A stretch of 64,000 nucleotides of DNA. Origin: Sesamum alatum. Its lineage: Eukaryota; Streptophyta; Magnoliopsida; Lamiales; Pedaliaceae. Of this stretch, positions 1 through 13,705 are shown piece after piece; within the stretch, counting starts at the first letter, position 1; each line of letters starts with the position of its first letter. Below the pieces are notes generated by a model. That model searched no databases. It saw only the letters and a list, made by a program, of their open reading frames with translations, and was not told where the DNA came from. The position numbers and the translations under genes were made by a program. The DNA is taken from contig JACGWO010000005.1 of NCBI GenBank assembly GCA_034509735.1, forward strand, positions 17,969,264 through 18,033,263, written 5' to 3'.

Positions 1-1822
1 GATTGGTTGGGCAATCTGAGGATAGTCCTCGATTATGAGAACCAAGGCTATGTCATGGACAAGCCGTTTCCTCGGACTTTGCTAGAAGAATTCAGGCTGG
101 AAGAACATGAGACGTTCGAAATATGGCAACAGGATAACCGAAAAGTCCATAGTGTCATACTTGCGTCTATGACCAACGAGATGCAGAAACCGTATGAGAG
201 GCTAGACGATGTTCCTTCCATAATGGCTCGCTGAAGGATTGTTATGCAGTCCCGGACCAGCATACTAGGTATGTCGCTATGAAGGCGTTCTTTGGAATGA
301 AGTTGACCGAAGGATCCTTTGTACATGAGCATGGGGTCAAGATGCTTACCTTAATGGAAAAGCTCGAAGACCTCAAAGCAGGGCTCGAGACGTACATTAA
401 TGTGATTTTTCAGTCACTCCCACCCTCCTTCGACCAATTTTTATTAACAACAACATGAATGCACTTGAGAAGGGCATGCATGAGTTAATTAGTATATTGG
501 TCTATTATGAGGCAACGACCAAAAAGTTTATGCCATCGGTATTGGTTGGAGAGGCTTCAACTTCCAAAGCGAAAGGCAGGGGTGCCGGACGTTGGAAAAG
601 GAACGGCCGCCGCAACCGCTTCAAAGGCTAAGAGTGTTCCCATTGCCAAAGTGGAGAAAGACAAGGGAAAGAGGAAGGGTGACTCAAAGCAACAGTCGAG
701 GGCAAATGACATATGCAGTCATTGCCGTGACAAAGGGCATTGGAAGAGGGATTGCCCAAAATTCCTCTTCGAGCAAGGTATGTATGTATTGAGGTTAATA
801 TAGTCACTAACTCTGCTTCTTGGTTATTAGATACCGGCTGTGGAGCTTACATTTTCAATAACTTGCAAGTGCTGATAAGAATAAGAAAACTAAGTAAAGG
901 CGAGGTAGTCCTAAGGCTTGACGATGGCGAGGTTGTTACTGCTGAAGCAGTAGGAGTCGTTAGCTTAGTAGTTAGTGATCATGTTAGGATAGAATTATAG
1001 GATTGTTATTATGTACCTAACATCATCAAAAATATCATTTCCATTCTGTTATTAGACAATAGTGGTTTTGAATTTTTGATCAATAAAAATTGCTTTTATT
1101 TGATGAATGATGGATTTACTCATCTGCTAGGCACACTTAACAATGGCCTTTATATTCTCCAAAAGTCTAAATTAATCATGACTGCTCAATACAAATGCAA
1201 ATTAGATAATCATGAGATAGGTCACATCTCTCAAGAAAGGATCAAAATATTGATAGACTCAAAGAACCTAGAGGTGGGCGACTTGAGTAATCTACCACCT
1301 GTGAATCCTGTCTAAAAGGGAAAATGACCAAGAGGCCCTTTGTTGGGAAAAGTAGGCGTGTCGCAGGTCTATTGGACTTGGTCCATACGGACGTGTGTGG
1401 ACCACTAAGTACTCAAGCTAGAGGTGGTTTCTCTTACTTCATAATCTTCACCGATGATCACTCACAGTATGGTTATGTTTACCTTTTGAGGTACAAGTCT
1501 AAAGCTCTTGTGAGGTTTAAAGATTTTAGACTTGAATTTGAGAACCACACCGACTGCAAAATAAAGTCTTACGATCAGACCGAGGTGGCGAGTACTTAAG
1601 TGGCAAATTTCTCAATTATCTAAATAAAAATGGTATAGTCTCTGAATGGACACCTCCCGAGACACCGCAGTTGAACGGAGTCTCTTAAAGGAGGAATTGA
1701 ACCTTGTTAGACATGGTTCGATCCATGATGAGTTTTACCGAACTACCATTGTCTTTCTGGGGATATGCACTTGAAACAGCGGCCAAGTTATTAAACATGG
1801 CGCCATCTAGTGTTGTGACCCA
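1..1822 (+). pseudogene. Copy 1 gag-protease-integrase (5' part), degenerate Ty1/copia
   Basis: Remnant of a copia polyprotein entering from the left edge, already inside gag (first residues read NLRIVLDYENQGYVMD). A CCHC zinc knuckle (CSHCRDKGHWKRDC) lies at about 714-755. The protease motif LDTGCG lies at about 828-845, a pre-integrase segment at 1076-1315, and the integrase core with LVHTD and TDDHS at 1360-1600. The protein would package RNA, cut itself and integrate cDNA. Several frameshifts and stops break it, the first near 232 where sister copies read on in frame. The integrase continues at 4036 beyond solo LTR S1. It is old and cannot be functional. Assignment to Ty1/copia (protease-integrase-RT order) is firm; assignment to the Angela lineage is inference from gag style and LTR length. 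Confidence 0.88.
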
Positions 1823-4030
1823 TGAAAAAATCGGGTACGGCCCGAGAACGCAACAGAAGCGTAAAAATATCAATTTAAGGCATAATTTAAATGGGATTCA
1901 AAGGGGTGTTCCCTTTAAAGTTCCCGGGCATTCAGTGTTTGTTAAAGCATAAATAAAGAAGGAGTTGATGTTGGACATATGGTTGTATAGATATGAACAA
2001 AGATACATGAAAACATAAAGAAAACCAACCGTTGATCATAACACGTTAAACTGTTACGTGTGTTGTTTCCTTTCCGTTTCTCCTTCCGTTCACTTGAGAA
2101 TTCAATGTAGAACTCCTATAAGTATAGTCAACACCATACTATGGAGAAATACTCTAATCTATTGCTAGATAGTAGAGAAATGAAGAAGAAACACTTCCAA
2201 AATAACACTATTGTTTAGTGCCTTTTGAATGTTTTTAGTTTAATCTTTTCCAAAAGGTATGAACACAAAAAGAAAAAAAAAATTGCAGAGATTTTTGAGT
2301 GTATTTAGCTAAAAAAACCATGCAAGTATATGTGTGTTTGTGTGTTGTATATTTTTTCATGTATTCGCAATTCAAAACAAAAGTTACCTCCAAGGTAACC
2401 TCTAGACACACATGCACACTATTCTCTCCATGAACCATCATGGCCTTCATATGTGAAGGAGTTGAAACTCCTCCTCTATTTGCTCCAACCTCTAGATCTT
2501 GGACTTCAAGCCATGGACCAATTTTGATCGATTTTGATTTAATCAAATTAAATCAAGACCAACCAAGATCCATAGGTTCTAAATTAATCCAATTAATTTT
2601 AAACCTTATTGAAATCCAAAATTTTATTTAATCCAATTAAATAAACATAAGCTCAAACACTAATTAATTGATTCAATCAATTAATTAAACCAAAACAAAT
2701 AAATTAATCCAATTAAGTTAAAGGTTCTTAATCTAACAATTAACTAATCCAATTAATTAATTATTGGACCATCCATCAAATGGATTTCTCAATAATGATC
2801 CAATCATTTATTTTCTCCTTAAATTAATTTAATCCAATTAAATTAATTTACTTCTTCTAGAATTAATTTAATTGGATTAAATCAATTTAAGGAGAAAATA
2901 AATGATTGGATCTCTACCAACCTCATAGTGATTTATGTGTGACTCATTAGGTTCACCCTTAACTAAACTTGGGCTTGTGTCCAACACAATTGGTCAATTA
3001 TATTAAATTTAATTCACTATTTTCCAATTAACCATTAATTGAAAAAACGCCCCTCACCATGGGTGGCCGTCAAGCAACGGTCCATGGTACTAGAGACTAG
3101 GTGAATGTTGGCGTGAACGTTTAGGCTCCCGAGTTCCATACGAGTACGGTCCTTCCATCATCCATCTCCTGGTCTAAGTCTAGGGCATCGAATTGAGCGT
3201 CGATTCCCATCCTGGACTAGACAACTATGCTCAACAACTCGAGACACGTTTGCTCTATTAATCAACGTAGGAAACCATTCCCAACTCGATCAATCGTTGT
3301 GGCCACAGATTCAAAGAGCTTAAACTGTCTCAAAGCTCATAGGAGACTCGATTGTCATATACTGACAGGTGAACGGATCCTATCTTGGAATCCACCGTCC
3401 TCAATACATACTCCGACTGCACTGTATAAGGCTTATAATGAATGTATCCCGAATACGAACATCTCTTACCAGATCCTAGATACAGCCATCATATACATGT
3501 GACTGCCATGATTCCTCAAGTCCGAGGACTAATCTCGTACTATCGGAGCCGGGAATTCCAGTCAATACCGACCAAGCCTCCAAGGCTTCCATATGACGAT
3601 TCCTATGAGTTAGTTCAGTCAACTGACACCCTTGCCAACTAACCCACTAATATTACATAGACGCCCAACGTTTGTCGCCGATGAAACACGACACTCATCC
3701 AATGAATGCAATCTTTAGTGCAAGTCTCTATAGGAGCCTTAATGTCCTGTCTCGAGGTCCTCGACTTGGAACATTTCAGACCAACCCTCAGAAGTTGGTC
3801 TCGCAGTTGCCATCCAATGCGCTACCCAACTACATGGGTTATATAATTGGTCTGTGGGCATTTGTTGTGACATTAAAACGTCGTTTAACGTAATCAGTAA
3901 ACACAACAAACACATAGTGCCACGGATGAATACTTCCTATATTCATCAAGTCAATATTTCTCTAATAAAGATTGCTAAATAGTACCCAAAACAGCCAATC
4001 CAATTGACTTTCTGGTCACCTATTCTAACA
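1823..4030 (-). mobile_element. Solo LTR S1 (copia family, 2208 bp) inside copy 1 integrase
   Basis: Reverse-oriented LTR: the left edge reads TGAAAAAATCGGG and the right edge ACCTATTCTAACA, the inverse of the family start TGTTAGAATAGGT. It is flanked by a perfect 5-bp target duplication ACCCA (1818-1822 and 4031-4035). Removing it rejoins the integrase frame at the Thr-Gln-Thr-Pro-Tyr region seen in sister copies. It holds no coding sequence. It is of the LTR type with GTACGGCCC near its 3' end, like A and the 3' LTR of copy 3. A solo LTR formed by LTR-LTR recombination is the simplest reading. Confidence 0.92.
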
Positions 4031-4035
4031 ACCCA

Positions 4036-5849
4036 GACACCATATGAGATATGGCATGGCAAGCCTGCCACCTACAAATACTTGAGAGTGTTGGGGTAGC
4101 CCTGAATATGTCAAGAATTTAGTGGGAGACAAGTGAGAATCAAGATCTAGCTTGTGTAGGTTCATTGGCTATCCGAAGGAAACTGTAGGTTATTACTTTG
4201 ATGACCCCTCAAAACAAAGGATATTTGTTTCGAGGAATGCAGTGTTCTTGGAAAAAGGTTTTCCAAAGGGTCCCCAACGTGATGAACTGCTCCTTGAGGA
4301 ATCAAGTGAGACACATCAGTCATCAGCATCAGGAGCTACAGAAACTTCGTTAAGAGGTTTTAGGTTAAGTACCCAACGGATTGGGCGCCCTCGCGAGGCT
4401 CAACTTGTTGAACAGCCTCTCTAGGCTCAGCATGTCGAACAACCTCACGAGAAGCCAACCGTGGTACCAGAACCGCCAGCTCCTGTTGTGTCTGCACCCC
4501 GAGTTCCCGCTAATGTTCCAGTCCTTCTAGGTCAGGTAGAATGCAACGTCATCCCGAGAGGTATGGCTTCCTAGGCATAACCAGTCAATTGATAATGATC
4601 CTCAGACATACGGGGATGTGATGTCTAACATCGACTCAGGGAAGCGGCTTGAGGCCTTGAAAATCGAAATGGACTCCATGAGCACAAACCAAGTATGGAC
4701 GTTTGTGGACCCTCCCAAAGGTATTAAACCCGCCGGGTGTAAATGGGTCTATAAGCATAAACTTGGCGCTGATGGAGAAGTAACTACCTTCAAAGCTAGG
4801 CTAGTGGTGAAAGGCTACACTCAACGAATCGAGGTCGACTTTGAGGATACCTATTTGCCAATAGACATGGGTAAGTCCATTTGGATTATGCTTGACATAG
4901 CTACATGGTATGACTATGAAATATGGCAGATGGACATGAAAACAGCGTTTCTTAACGGTTTCATTGAGAAAGAGATCTATATGGATCAGCCGGAGGGATT
5001 CACTGTTGTTGGAGAAGAGTAGAAAGTCTGATGTCTCTAAAAACCCATCTATGGCCTCAAGAAAGCATCCCATAATTGGAACATTATTTTTTATAAAGTC
5101 ATACAAGGATACAATTTCATCAAGAATGAGTGTGACCCTTGTGTATACAAGAAGGTTAGTGGGAGCTCAGTAGTGTTCCTAGTGCTTTATGTGGATGACA
5201 TTCTGCTCATTGGTAATGACATTAGAATGTTAGGTGACACAAAAGCATGGTTGTCCACTCAATTCTCCGTGAAGGATTTGGGTGAAGCTTCCTACATTCT
5301 AGGCATCCAAATCGTCAGGGACAAATCTAAGAGAATGTTAGGAATGACCCAAAACTCGTATATTGAGAAAATCCTGAAAGATTCAACATGGATAAACCAA
5401 AATGAGGTTTTGTTCCCATGAGACTTGGGATCAAATTATCCAAAAAACAGTCTCATAAGACTGATGAGGAGTGTGAGAGGATGAAGGCCATCCCCTTATG
5501 CCTTCGCCGTAGGTAGCATTCAATATGTCGTCCACTACACTAGGCCTGACATCGCTTACGCTTTGAGTGTAACTAGCACATATCAGTCCTTTGCAGGCGA
5601 GGCACATTAGAATGAGGTCAAAAGTATCCTTATGTACCTAAGAAGGATTCTTGGTCCATGGTGGTGGAGAGTTGATACTGGAAGGTTTTAGCGACGCTAG
5701 CTTCCAATCGGATGATGATGATGTCAAGTCTCAATCGGGCTATGTATTAAGACTTAATGGTGGGTGGTGGCTTGGAAAAGTTCCAAGCAATACATCATAC
5801 CCGATTCCACCACTGAGGTTGAATACATAGCAACTTCAGAAGCTGCTAA
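4036..5849 (+). pseudogene. Copy 1 integrase C-terminus, reverse transcriptase and RNase H (middle part)
   Basis: Continuation of copy 1 after S1. The integrase C-terminal region lies at 4031-4450 (EIWHGK, then FIGYPKE and FVSRNAVF). The reverse transcriptase runs from about 4618 to 5420, with KWVYKHKLG, the WQMDMKTAFLNG segment and the catalytic YVDDILLIGND at about 5188-5222. RNase H begins near 5560. Stops and frameshifts occur at about 5020, 5420, 5500 and 5640. The reading is cut at 5849 by solo LTR A and resumes at 10095. Confidence 0.87.
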
Positions 5850-8800
5850 TGTTAGAATATGTGACCAGAAAGCCAATTGGATTGGCGGTTTTGCGTTCTA
5901 TTTAGCAATCTTTATTAAAGTAATATTGACTTGATGAATATAGTAAGCATTCATCCTTGGCAGTATGTGTTTGTTGTGCTTACTAATTACGTTAAACGGC
6001 GTTTTTAACGTCACAACAAATGCCCGCAGACCAATTGGATAACCCATGTAGTTGGGTTGGACATTGGATGGCAGCTATGAAACCAACTTCTGAGGGTTGG
6101 TCTGGAATGTTCCAAGTCGAGGACCTCGAGACAGGGCATCGAGGGTCCTATAGAGACTTGCACTGAGGATTGCATTCATTGAATGAGTGTCGTGTTTTAT
6201 CGGTGACAGACGTTGGATGTCTATGCAATATTAGTGGGTTAGTTGACAAGTGTGTCAGCTGACTGAACTGACTCGCGGGGAATCATCATATGGAAGCCTT
6301 GGAGGCTTGGTCGGTATGACTGGAATTCCCAGCTCCAATAGTACGAGGTTAGTCCTCGAACTTGAGAAATCATAGCAATCACATGCATATGAAGGTTGTA
6401 TCTAGGATCTGGCAAGAGATGTCCGTATCTGGGATATGTTCATTATAAGCTTTATCCAGTGCAGTCAGAATACGTATTGAGGACGGTGGGTTCCAAGATA
6501 GGATCCGTCATCTGTCAGTATATGACAGTCGAGTCTCCTATGCGCTCTGAGACGGTTTAAACTCTTTAAGTCTGTGGCCACAGCCATTGGTCGACTAGGG
6601 AATGGTTTCCTACGTCGATCAATATAGCAAACGTGTCTTAAGTTATTGAGCATAGTTGTTTAGTCCAGGATGGGAACCGACGCCAATTCCATGCTCTAGA
6701 CTTAGATCGGGAGACGGGTGATGGAAGGACCGTACTTGTCTGGTAATCGGGAGCCTAAATGTTCACGCCAACATTCACCTAGTCTCTATGAAAAGAAAAT
6801 CCGGTGGATCGTCCCGGGAATTGCGCGAATGCGGAAGCGCGGTAAAAATAAACATATTAAAATAAAACGCATGCTTTTATTTAAAGAACACGCTCAAGGG
6901 GTGTGCCCTTGAGGTTCCCGGGCGTTCGGTGTATCTCATGATCATAAAACAATTAAATAAATCATGGAGGCCATAGAGTTAAAAAAAAAATAAAGAGGGA
7001 CGAAAATCTTAAACGAGACCTACCCGTTGTCGTTTTCGTCTTCAACTGCTACTCGCGTTGTTCCCCGTTTTGCACCAAGACCTCGTTCTTGAGATCCTCC
7101 AAATCGTGACACACGATCCACCCACGTATCTTGCACGTCGTGCTAGCAACGAACAAGTATTATTTTTGGAGTGGACGAATCAATAACTCGTTATCAATTA
7201 ACGGTATTAGTTCGTCTAAGTTCTTGATGTTCCAAGAACAAAAAGAACTAAGAAAAATATTTTTCTTGCTAGAGAAAGAGAGAGGTGGCGGACGAGAGGT
7301 AGGAGAGGGAGAGTGTGTGTTGTGTGTGTTTTTCAAGAATCATCATCCCTTAAATGTTGGAAGCTAGGGGTTTATATAGAGGAAGAGTTTAATCCTCTTT
7401 AAACTCAAACTCTAAGTAACCTAATTTGACTAGGATTTTGACCTAGTCAAAGTCCTAGTCAAACTAGTGTTTGACCTAGTCAAACGAATCCTAGCCTTCC
7501 ATCTCCCCTTTCCATCTCGACCGTTGATTTTAATTTAATGGAATATTTAAATCCTATTAAATATTCCAAAAGGCTAAAAGAATAAATATAATATTATAAA
7601 TAAATATTATTATTTATTCTAAGCCCATTAAATCAACCCTTTTAATAAAATCCTATTTATTAATTTAATTCCTTTTATCAAATAGAAGGAATTAATTTCT
7701 CCAAGAAAATATAGGACCCGATTAAATCTAATTTAGTCATTCCTTTACTCCAATATTTAATTCCAAATTAAATACTAAGTGTGTGTGGATAGTGTGTGAC
7801 TCTTTAGGTTCACCATTCAGCTAGACTTGGTCGGATTCCTAGAACCCGTCCGTTACCATGGGTGGCCATCTAGCAACGGTCCATGGCACTAGAGACTAGG
7901 TGAAATATTCGGGGATGAACATTTAGGTTCTAACAGTACACTTGTCCTTCTGTCTTCGGTCTCATCACTTAGGGTCTAGGGCACGGAAGATGCAGGTACC
8001 CATTTTGGACCTAAGTGTCGGTCTGTCCTCACTAAACGCCGCAAGGGAAACCTTTTCCCTTCTGTTCAGTCACTGTGGCCACAGATTTTAGGGACAAGAC
8101 ACAGAGCATATATGAGACTCAACTGTCAACACCTTTTGACAGGAGACAGATCCTTTCTTGGAAAATTACTGTCACTTTGTACACCCGAGCTGCACTAGAC
8201 ATGGCTTATGACTACTCAAGAGTATTTTGGCAATCTCTCACCATATCTAAGATACAGACCTGATGCACAGGTAAACTCAGCAGTTCCTCAAGTCAAAGGA
8301 CTTGGCCTGTACCGTTGGAACCGGGAATACACGTCATACCTTGCTGACCATACTCAAGGCCCTCCGTAAGACGGTTCCCGCGAGTCACCTCAGTCAGCTG
8401 CTTCCTAGCATGCTGACCCACTAACACTGCTTAGACGACCTTCGTCACCGTCGATGAAACACGACAGCAGATGCTTAGTGCAAGTCTCAAAGGGAATCCC
8501 GGTACCCATTTTCGGGATTCCTTGACTTGGAGATTTCCGGACTGATTCGGTGAGACTGATTTCATGGACCTACCTCCAAGCGTAGTCCCAGTCCCCGAAA
8601 ATGTTACTCAGTCCGTGGGCTTTGTTTGCGTAGTGAACAGAAATGTAAATGCAGATAAGTGAACGTAAACAAAGTACTGCCATATGAAATTTTCACTTCT
8701 TTATTCATACACATTTTATCAAAATACCAAAGAATTTTCTAGACATAGATTACATATTCCTGCCAAAATTGGCTTACATGGTCACCTATTCTAACACTCT

Positions 8801-10094
8801 AGTGCCATGGACCGTTGCTAAACGGCCACCTATGGTGACGGGCATTTTCCGATTAATGGTTAATTGAAAAAATAGTTAATTAAATTGGATTTAATTGACC
8901 AATTGTGTTTGACACAAGCCCAAGCCTAGCTGAGGGTGAAACCTAAAGAGTCACACACAAATGATTATGGAATTGGTAGAATTAATTCTAGAAGAAGCAA
9001 ATTAATTTAATTGGATTAAATTAATTCAAGGAGAAAAATAAATGATTGGATCATTTATTGGGAAATCCATTTGATGGATGGTCCAAGAATTAATTAATTG
9101 GGTTAGTTAATTTTTGGACTTAGAACCTTTAAATTAATTGGATTAATTTATCGGGTTTGGATTAATTAATTGATTGGATCAATTAATTAGAGTTTGGACT
9201 TTTGTTTATTTACTTGGATTAAATAAACTTATGGGATTCAATTGGATTGAGATTAATTGGATTAATTAATGCCCAATGGACTTTGTTTGGACTTAATTTA
9301 ATTAGATTAAATAAAAGTCCAAGACTAGTAGTCCTAGTCCATGGAAAAAATTCAATTTATAGCAAGTAAAGGAGGAATTAAAATCCTCCACATGTGAGGC
9401 ACATGACCAGCCTTTATATGGTTTGGTGGGTGGTTTTATTTGCTATAATGGTGCATGGTTATGTAGATAATGGTGTGCGTATGTAGGTTACTTTAGAAGT
9501 TGACAAGAGAAGTTGAATTTTGAATTCAACAACTCTACATACACAAAACAATTCACAAAACTTGTATGGTACTACTTTTGCACGAATTTTTTTCATCAAA
9601 AAACTCTCCAAAATCTCTGCAAATTTTCTCCTTTTTGTGTTCATACCTTTTGGAAAGGTTGAACTAAAAAAAACATTCTAAAAGGCACTAAACAATAGTG
9701 TTGTTTTGGATTGTTTCTTCTTCTTCTTCTCTACTTCTATCTACCAATAGATTTAGGGATACACTCTTCTCTGGTGTGGTGTGGAAAAATTAGAGGGATT
9801 CTAATTTGGATCCTCAAGTGAACGGAAGGAGAAACGAAAAGAGGAACAACGCACGTATCGGTTCTACATGTAGTAAACAAAAAGGTTGATTTTCATTTAC
9901 ATTATATGTATCTTTTTGTTTAGTTCCTTTAGCCACATGTCCAGCATCTTCTCCTCTTTTATTTTATGCTTTGACGAAACACCGAACACCCGGGAACTTC
10001 AAAGGGACCACCCCTTTGAACCCGTTTTATATTATGCTTTAAATTAACGTTTTTACGCTTCCGTTGAGTTCCCGGGCCGTACCCGATTCTTTCA
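5850..10094 (+). mobile_element. Solo LTR A (copia family, 2232 bp net), itself split by B
   Basis: Starts TGTTAGAATATGTGACC and ends ACCCGATTCTTTCA, the two termini of the family. Target duplication GCTAA (5845-5849) / GCCAA (10095-10099), one mismatch, lies in the RNase H coding region of copy 1 (Glu-Ala-Ala-Lys-Glu-Ala-Val-Trp). The element occupies 5850-6788 and 8802-10094; the stretch between is solo LTR B plus its duplicated site. Non-coding. Confidence 0.9.
6789..8796 (-). mobile_element. Solo LTR B (2008 bp) nested in solo LTR A
   Basis: Reverse LTR: left edge TGAAAAGAAAATCCGG, right edge ACCTATTCTAACA, with a perfect 5-bp duplication CTCTA (6784-6788 and 8797-8801). It belongs to the 2.0 kb LTR type shared with H1, C and the 3' LTR of copy 4, including the TATA-box stretch (about 7370-7380 on the minus strand). 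It sits in the conserved CTAGTCTCTAGTGCC block of A. It is the third layer of nesting at this point. Confidence 0.92.
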
Positions 10095-10426
10095 GCCAAG
10101 GAAGCGGTTTGGATGAGAAACTACATCCAAGAGTTGGGTGTGGTGCCTAGCATTGTCGAGCCAATAGTTATCTTCTGTGATAACAACGGGGCTATATTGC
10201 AAGCAAAGGAACCGATATCTCATCACCAATCCAAGCACATACTTAGACGCTACCACCTATTCAGTGAGATGGTAGGAAGAGGTGACGTTCGGATAGAGCG
10301 AGCCAGCTTAGCAGACAATACAGCAGATCCTTTGACATAGCCCATGTCACAGATCGCTCATGCGCAGCATCTTGAGAAGATGGGGTTGAGGCATATGTGT
10401 GATTGGCTTTAGGTCAAGTGAGAGAT
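10095..10426 (+). pseudogene. Copy 1 RNase H C-terminus and polypurine tract
   Basis: Resumes the RNase H frame (AVWMRNYIQELGVV, then VIFCDNNGAI) and runs to about 10412. The in-frame stop where sister copies have LTKPMSQ is a Lys codon changed to TAG. The copia polypurine tract follows at about 10416-10426 (AAGTGAGAGAT; sister copies have AAGTGGGAGAT), directly before the 3' LTR. That adjacency shows that the 2 kb repeats in this window are LTRs of this family. Confidence 0.88.
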
Positions 10427-11704
10427 TGTTAGAATAGGTGACCGTGAAGTCAATCTTGTTAGGCTTATGTAACCTATTTCTGACATTCATAGTGTAAATA
10501 AGTTTATTCTGAATAAAATTGATGTTCAGTTACGGCATTAATACTTTGATTGTGTTCACTTACTGCTTGATATCTATAACTTTTCAATGCAAAACCAAAG
10601 CCCACACACCAGAAAGGTTGATCCAAGAAACTGCACTGCGCATAGGACGGCAGTCATGAAATCAGTTTCTGTGGATCGGTCCAAAATACTCCAAGTCAAA
10701 GGACCTCGAGATTGGGTATCGAGGGTCCATTTAAGACTTGCATTAAATGATTGCAGTCGCGTTTCATCAACAAGTGACGAGGATCTTCCATGCAATATTA
10801 GTAGGTTAGCCAGCTCGGTGCCGGCTGACTGAGGTGACTCACGGGAATCATCATATAAGAAACCTTGAGTAGGTTGGTCGGTATGACTTGCATTCCCGGT
10901 TCCGAAATTACGAGATTGGTCCTTGGACTTGAGGGACTACTGTTGTCACATGCACACCATGCTTGTATCTTAGGTTTCGCAAGAGGCTACCAAGTCGAGA
11001 GACTTGGATGTTATAAGCCTTATCTAGTGCAGTCAAGATGTGTAGTGTTGACAGTAGGTCCCAACACAGAATCCGTCTCCTGTCAAACAATTGACAGTAA
11101 TATCTCACATATACTCTGAGACTCGTTCCCTATAAAATCTGTGGCCACAGTGACTGAACAATGGGATAAGATCCCAGTAACATTTCAGTGGGTAAACGAG
11201 TATTGGCTTAAGTTAAGGATGGGTACTGACGTCCAAAACATCCGTACCGTGGACTTATAGCTATGAGATAGTTCACGTCATGATCTCACCTAGTCTCTAG
11301 TGACATGGACCATTGCTAGACGGCTACCCCTTGTAACGAACGAACTCCTATCATGAGATGAATGGATATTCGCCAAGTCTAGCTGAAGGTGAACCTAAAG
11401 AGTCACACTCAATTCACTGGAAATGGAGGAATTAATTAGGAATTAATTCCAGGAGGTCAAACAAATTAATTAGATTAAATTGGTTCTCTTTTGGAGTGTC
11501 AAGGCTTTAAATATTAATTGAATTAATTAGGCTTGGTTCATGAATTAGATTTATGAATTAAAAGGAAGGGCTATTTCCGTCTTTAAATAGAATGAAGATG
11601 GAAATATTAATTTTTCGGATTAAAGTATTTATTTGATATCTACTACAAGCCCATTAGAAATTGTTGGACTATTAAATAGGATTTAAGAGTCTATTCCACA
11701 AAAG
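10427..11704 (+). repeat. Copy 1 3' LTR, first part (interrupted by copy 2)
   Basis: Begins TGTTAGAATAGGTGACC right after the polypurine tract and carries the LTR landmarks: the CTGTGGCCACAG palindrome near 11132 and the CTAGTCTCTAGTG block near 11290. It is cut at 11704 by copy 2; AAAAG at 11700-11704 is the left target duplication. It resumes at 20622. Confidence 0.85.
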
Positions 11705-13705
11705 TGAAAGCCTGGGATAGGCGTGTGGATCGTCCCGGGAGAAGCGCGAATGCGGAAGCACGGTATAATTAAAATTTGCAAGAACTTAAACATGCATCTA
11801 TAATATAAAATAAATACGTTCAAGGGGTATTCCCTTGAAACTCCCGGGCGTTTGGTGTATCTCATGAATAATACGACATATGAAATAATCATGGAGGCCA
11901 TAGGGTTTAAAGTAAAGAGGGACGAAAATTGTAAATCAGAACCTACCGATTGTCGTTTTCGTCTTCAAAACCGCTACTTGCGTTGTTCCCCGTTTTGCTC
12001 CAAGATCTCGAACGGGAGACCCTCTAATTCGTACACGCAATCCGTCCACGTACCTTGCTCCTCGTGCTAGCGATAGAACAAAGTGTATATTATATTTGGA
12101 GAGGACGGATCGATCAAACGTTATTGATTAACGAGATCAATCCTCCTTGATGTTCAATTATAGAACAAAATAACAAGAAAAAGATTTCTTGGAATATAGG
12201 GAGAGAGAGTCGGCCGAGAGAGAGAGGGGGAGAGGGCCGAGTGTGTGTAGTGTGTGTGCTTCAAGATTTCATCATCTTTTCTAATGAGGACACTTAGGAA
12301 TATTTATAGAGGAGGAATCCTATTCCTCTTCTAATTCCTACACATTGAAGACTCCTTATTGAATGGGATTTGACCTAGTCAAATCCTAGTCAATTGCTAG
12401 CTTTTTGATCAAACCAATCCTAGCCATCAATTCCTCTCTTTAATCTCAACTGTTGATTAATTTAATGGAATATTTAAATCTCATTTAAATAATCCTAAAG
12501 GCAATAAATAAATATATCAAATATAAATATTTATTCCAAGCCCATTAAATTAATTTCTAATAAATCCAATTTTTTAGATAAATTCCTTATATCTAATTAA
12601 AGGAATTAATTTCTTCCCAAGAAAATAAGGACCCGATTAAATCCAATTTAATCGCTCCATTTCTCCAAATATTTAATTCCAAATTAAATACGTTATGTGT
12701 ACGGATTGTGTGTGACTCTTTAGGTTCACCTTCAGCTAAACTTGGTTGGATTCCTAGAACCTGCCCGTCACCATGGGTGGTCGTCTAGCAACGGTCCATG
12801 GCACTGGAGACTAGGTGAATATACGGGGATGAACATTTAGGCTCTACAGTACATTTATCCTTCCGTCTACGGTCTCACCACTTAGGGTCTAAGGCACGGA
12901 CTATGCAGGTACCCATTTTGGACCTAAGTGTTGGTCTGTCCTTTTACCAAACGCCGCAAGGGAATCCTTCCCTTCTGTTCAATTATTGTGGCCACAGATT
13001 TTAGGGACAACACACAGAGTATCGTGAGACACAACTGTCAACACCTTTTGACAGGAGACAGATCCTTTCTTGAAAACTATTGTCACGTTGTACATTGTGG
13101 CTGCATTAGATATGGCTTATGACTACTCAAGTGAATCTTGACAATCTCTCGCCATACCTAAGATACAGTCCCGATGTACAGGTAAACTCAGCGATTCCTC
13201 AAGTCAAAGGATTTGACCTGTACTGTTGTAACCGGGAACTCACGTCATACCTAGCCGACCCTACTCAAGGTCCTCCGTAAGACGGTTCCCGTGAGTCACC
13301 TCAGTCAGCTGCTCCCCAGCAGGGCGACCCACTAACACTACTTAGACGATCCTCGTCACCCGTCGATGAAACACGACAGCAGATGCTTAGTACAAGTCTC
13401 AAGGGGAATCTCGGTACCCATTTTTTTGAAATTCCTTGACTTGGAGATTTCCAGACTGAGTCAGCGGAACTGATTTCATGGACCTACCTCCAAGTGTAGT
13501 CCCAATCCCCGAAATGCGATTTCAGTCTGTGGGCTTTGTTTGTGTAGCGAACAGTTATAAAGCATATAAAGTGACCACAAACAAAGTATGCGCCATATGA
13601 ATTTCACTTTCTTATTCATTAATGTTTTATCAAAACTTCGAAATTGTTCAGACATAGGTTACAATTCGCCTACCAAGATTGGCTACATGGTCACCTATTC
13701 TAACA
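11705..13705 (-). repeat. Copy 2 3' LTR (C, 2001 bp)
   Basis: Reverse-oriented LTR, left edge TGAAAGCCTGGG, right edge CCTATTCTAACA. At its right edge it touches the inverse of the polypurine tract (ATCTCCCACTT, 13706-13716) and the RNase H of copy 2, so it is the 3' LTR of a minus-strand element. It has the same length class as B, H1 and the copy 4 LTR. Confidence 0.9.
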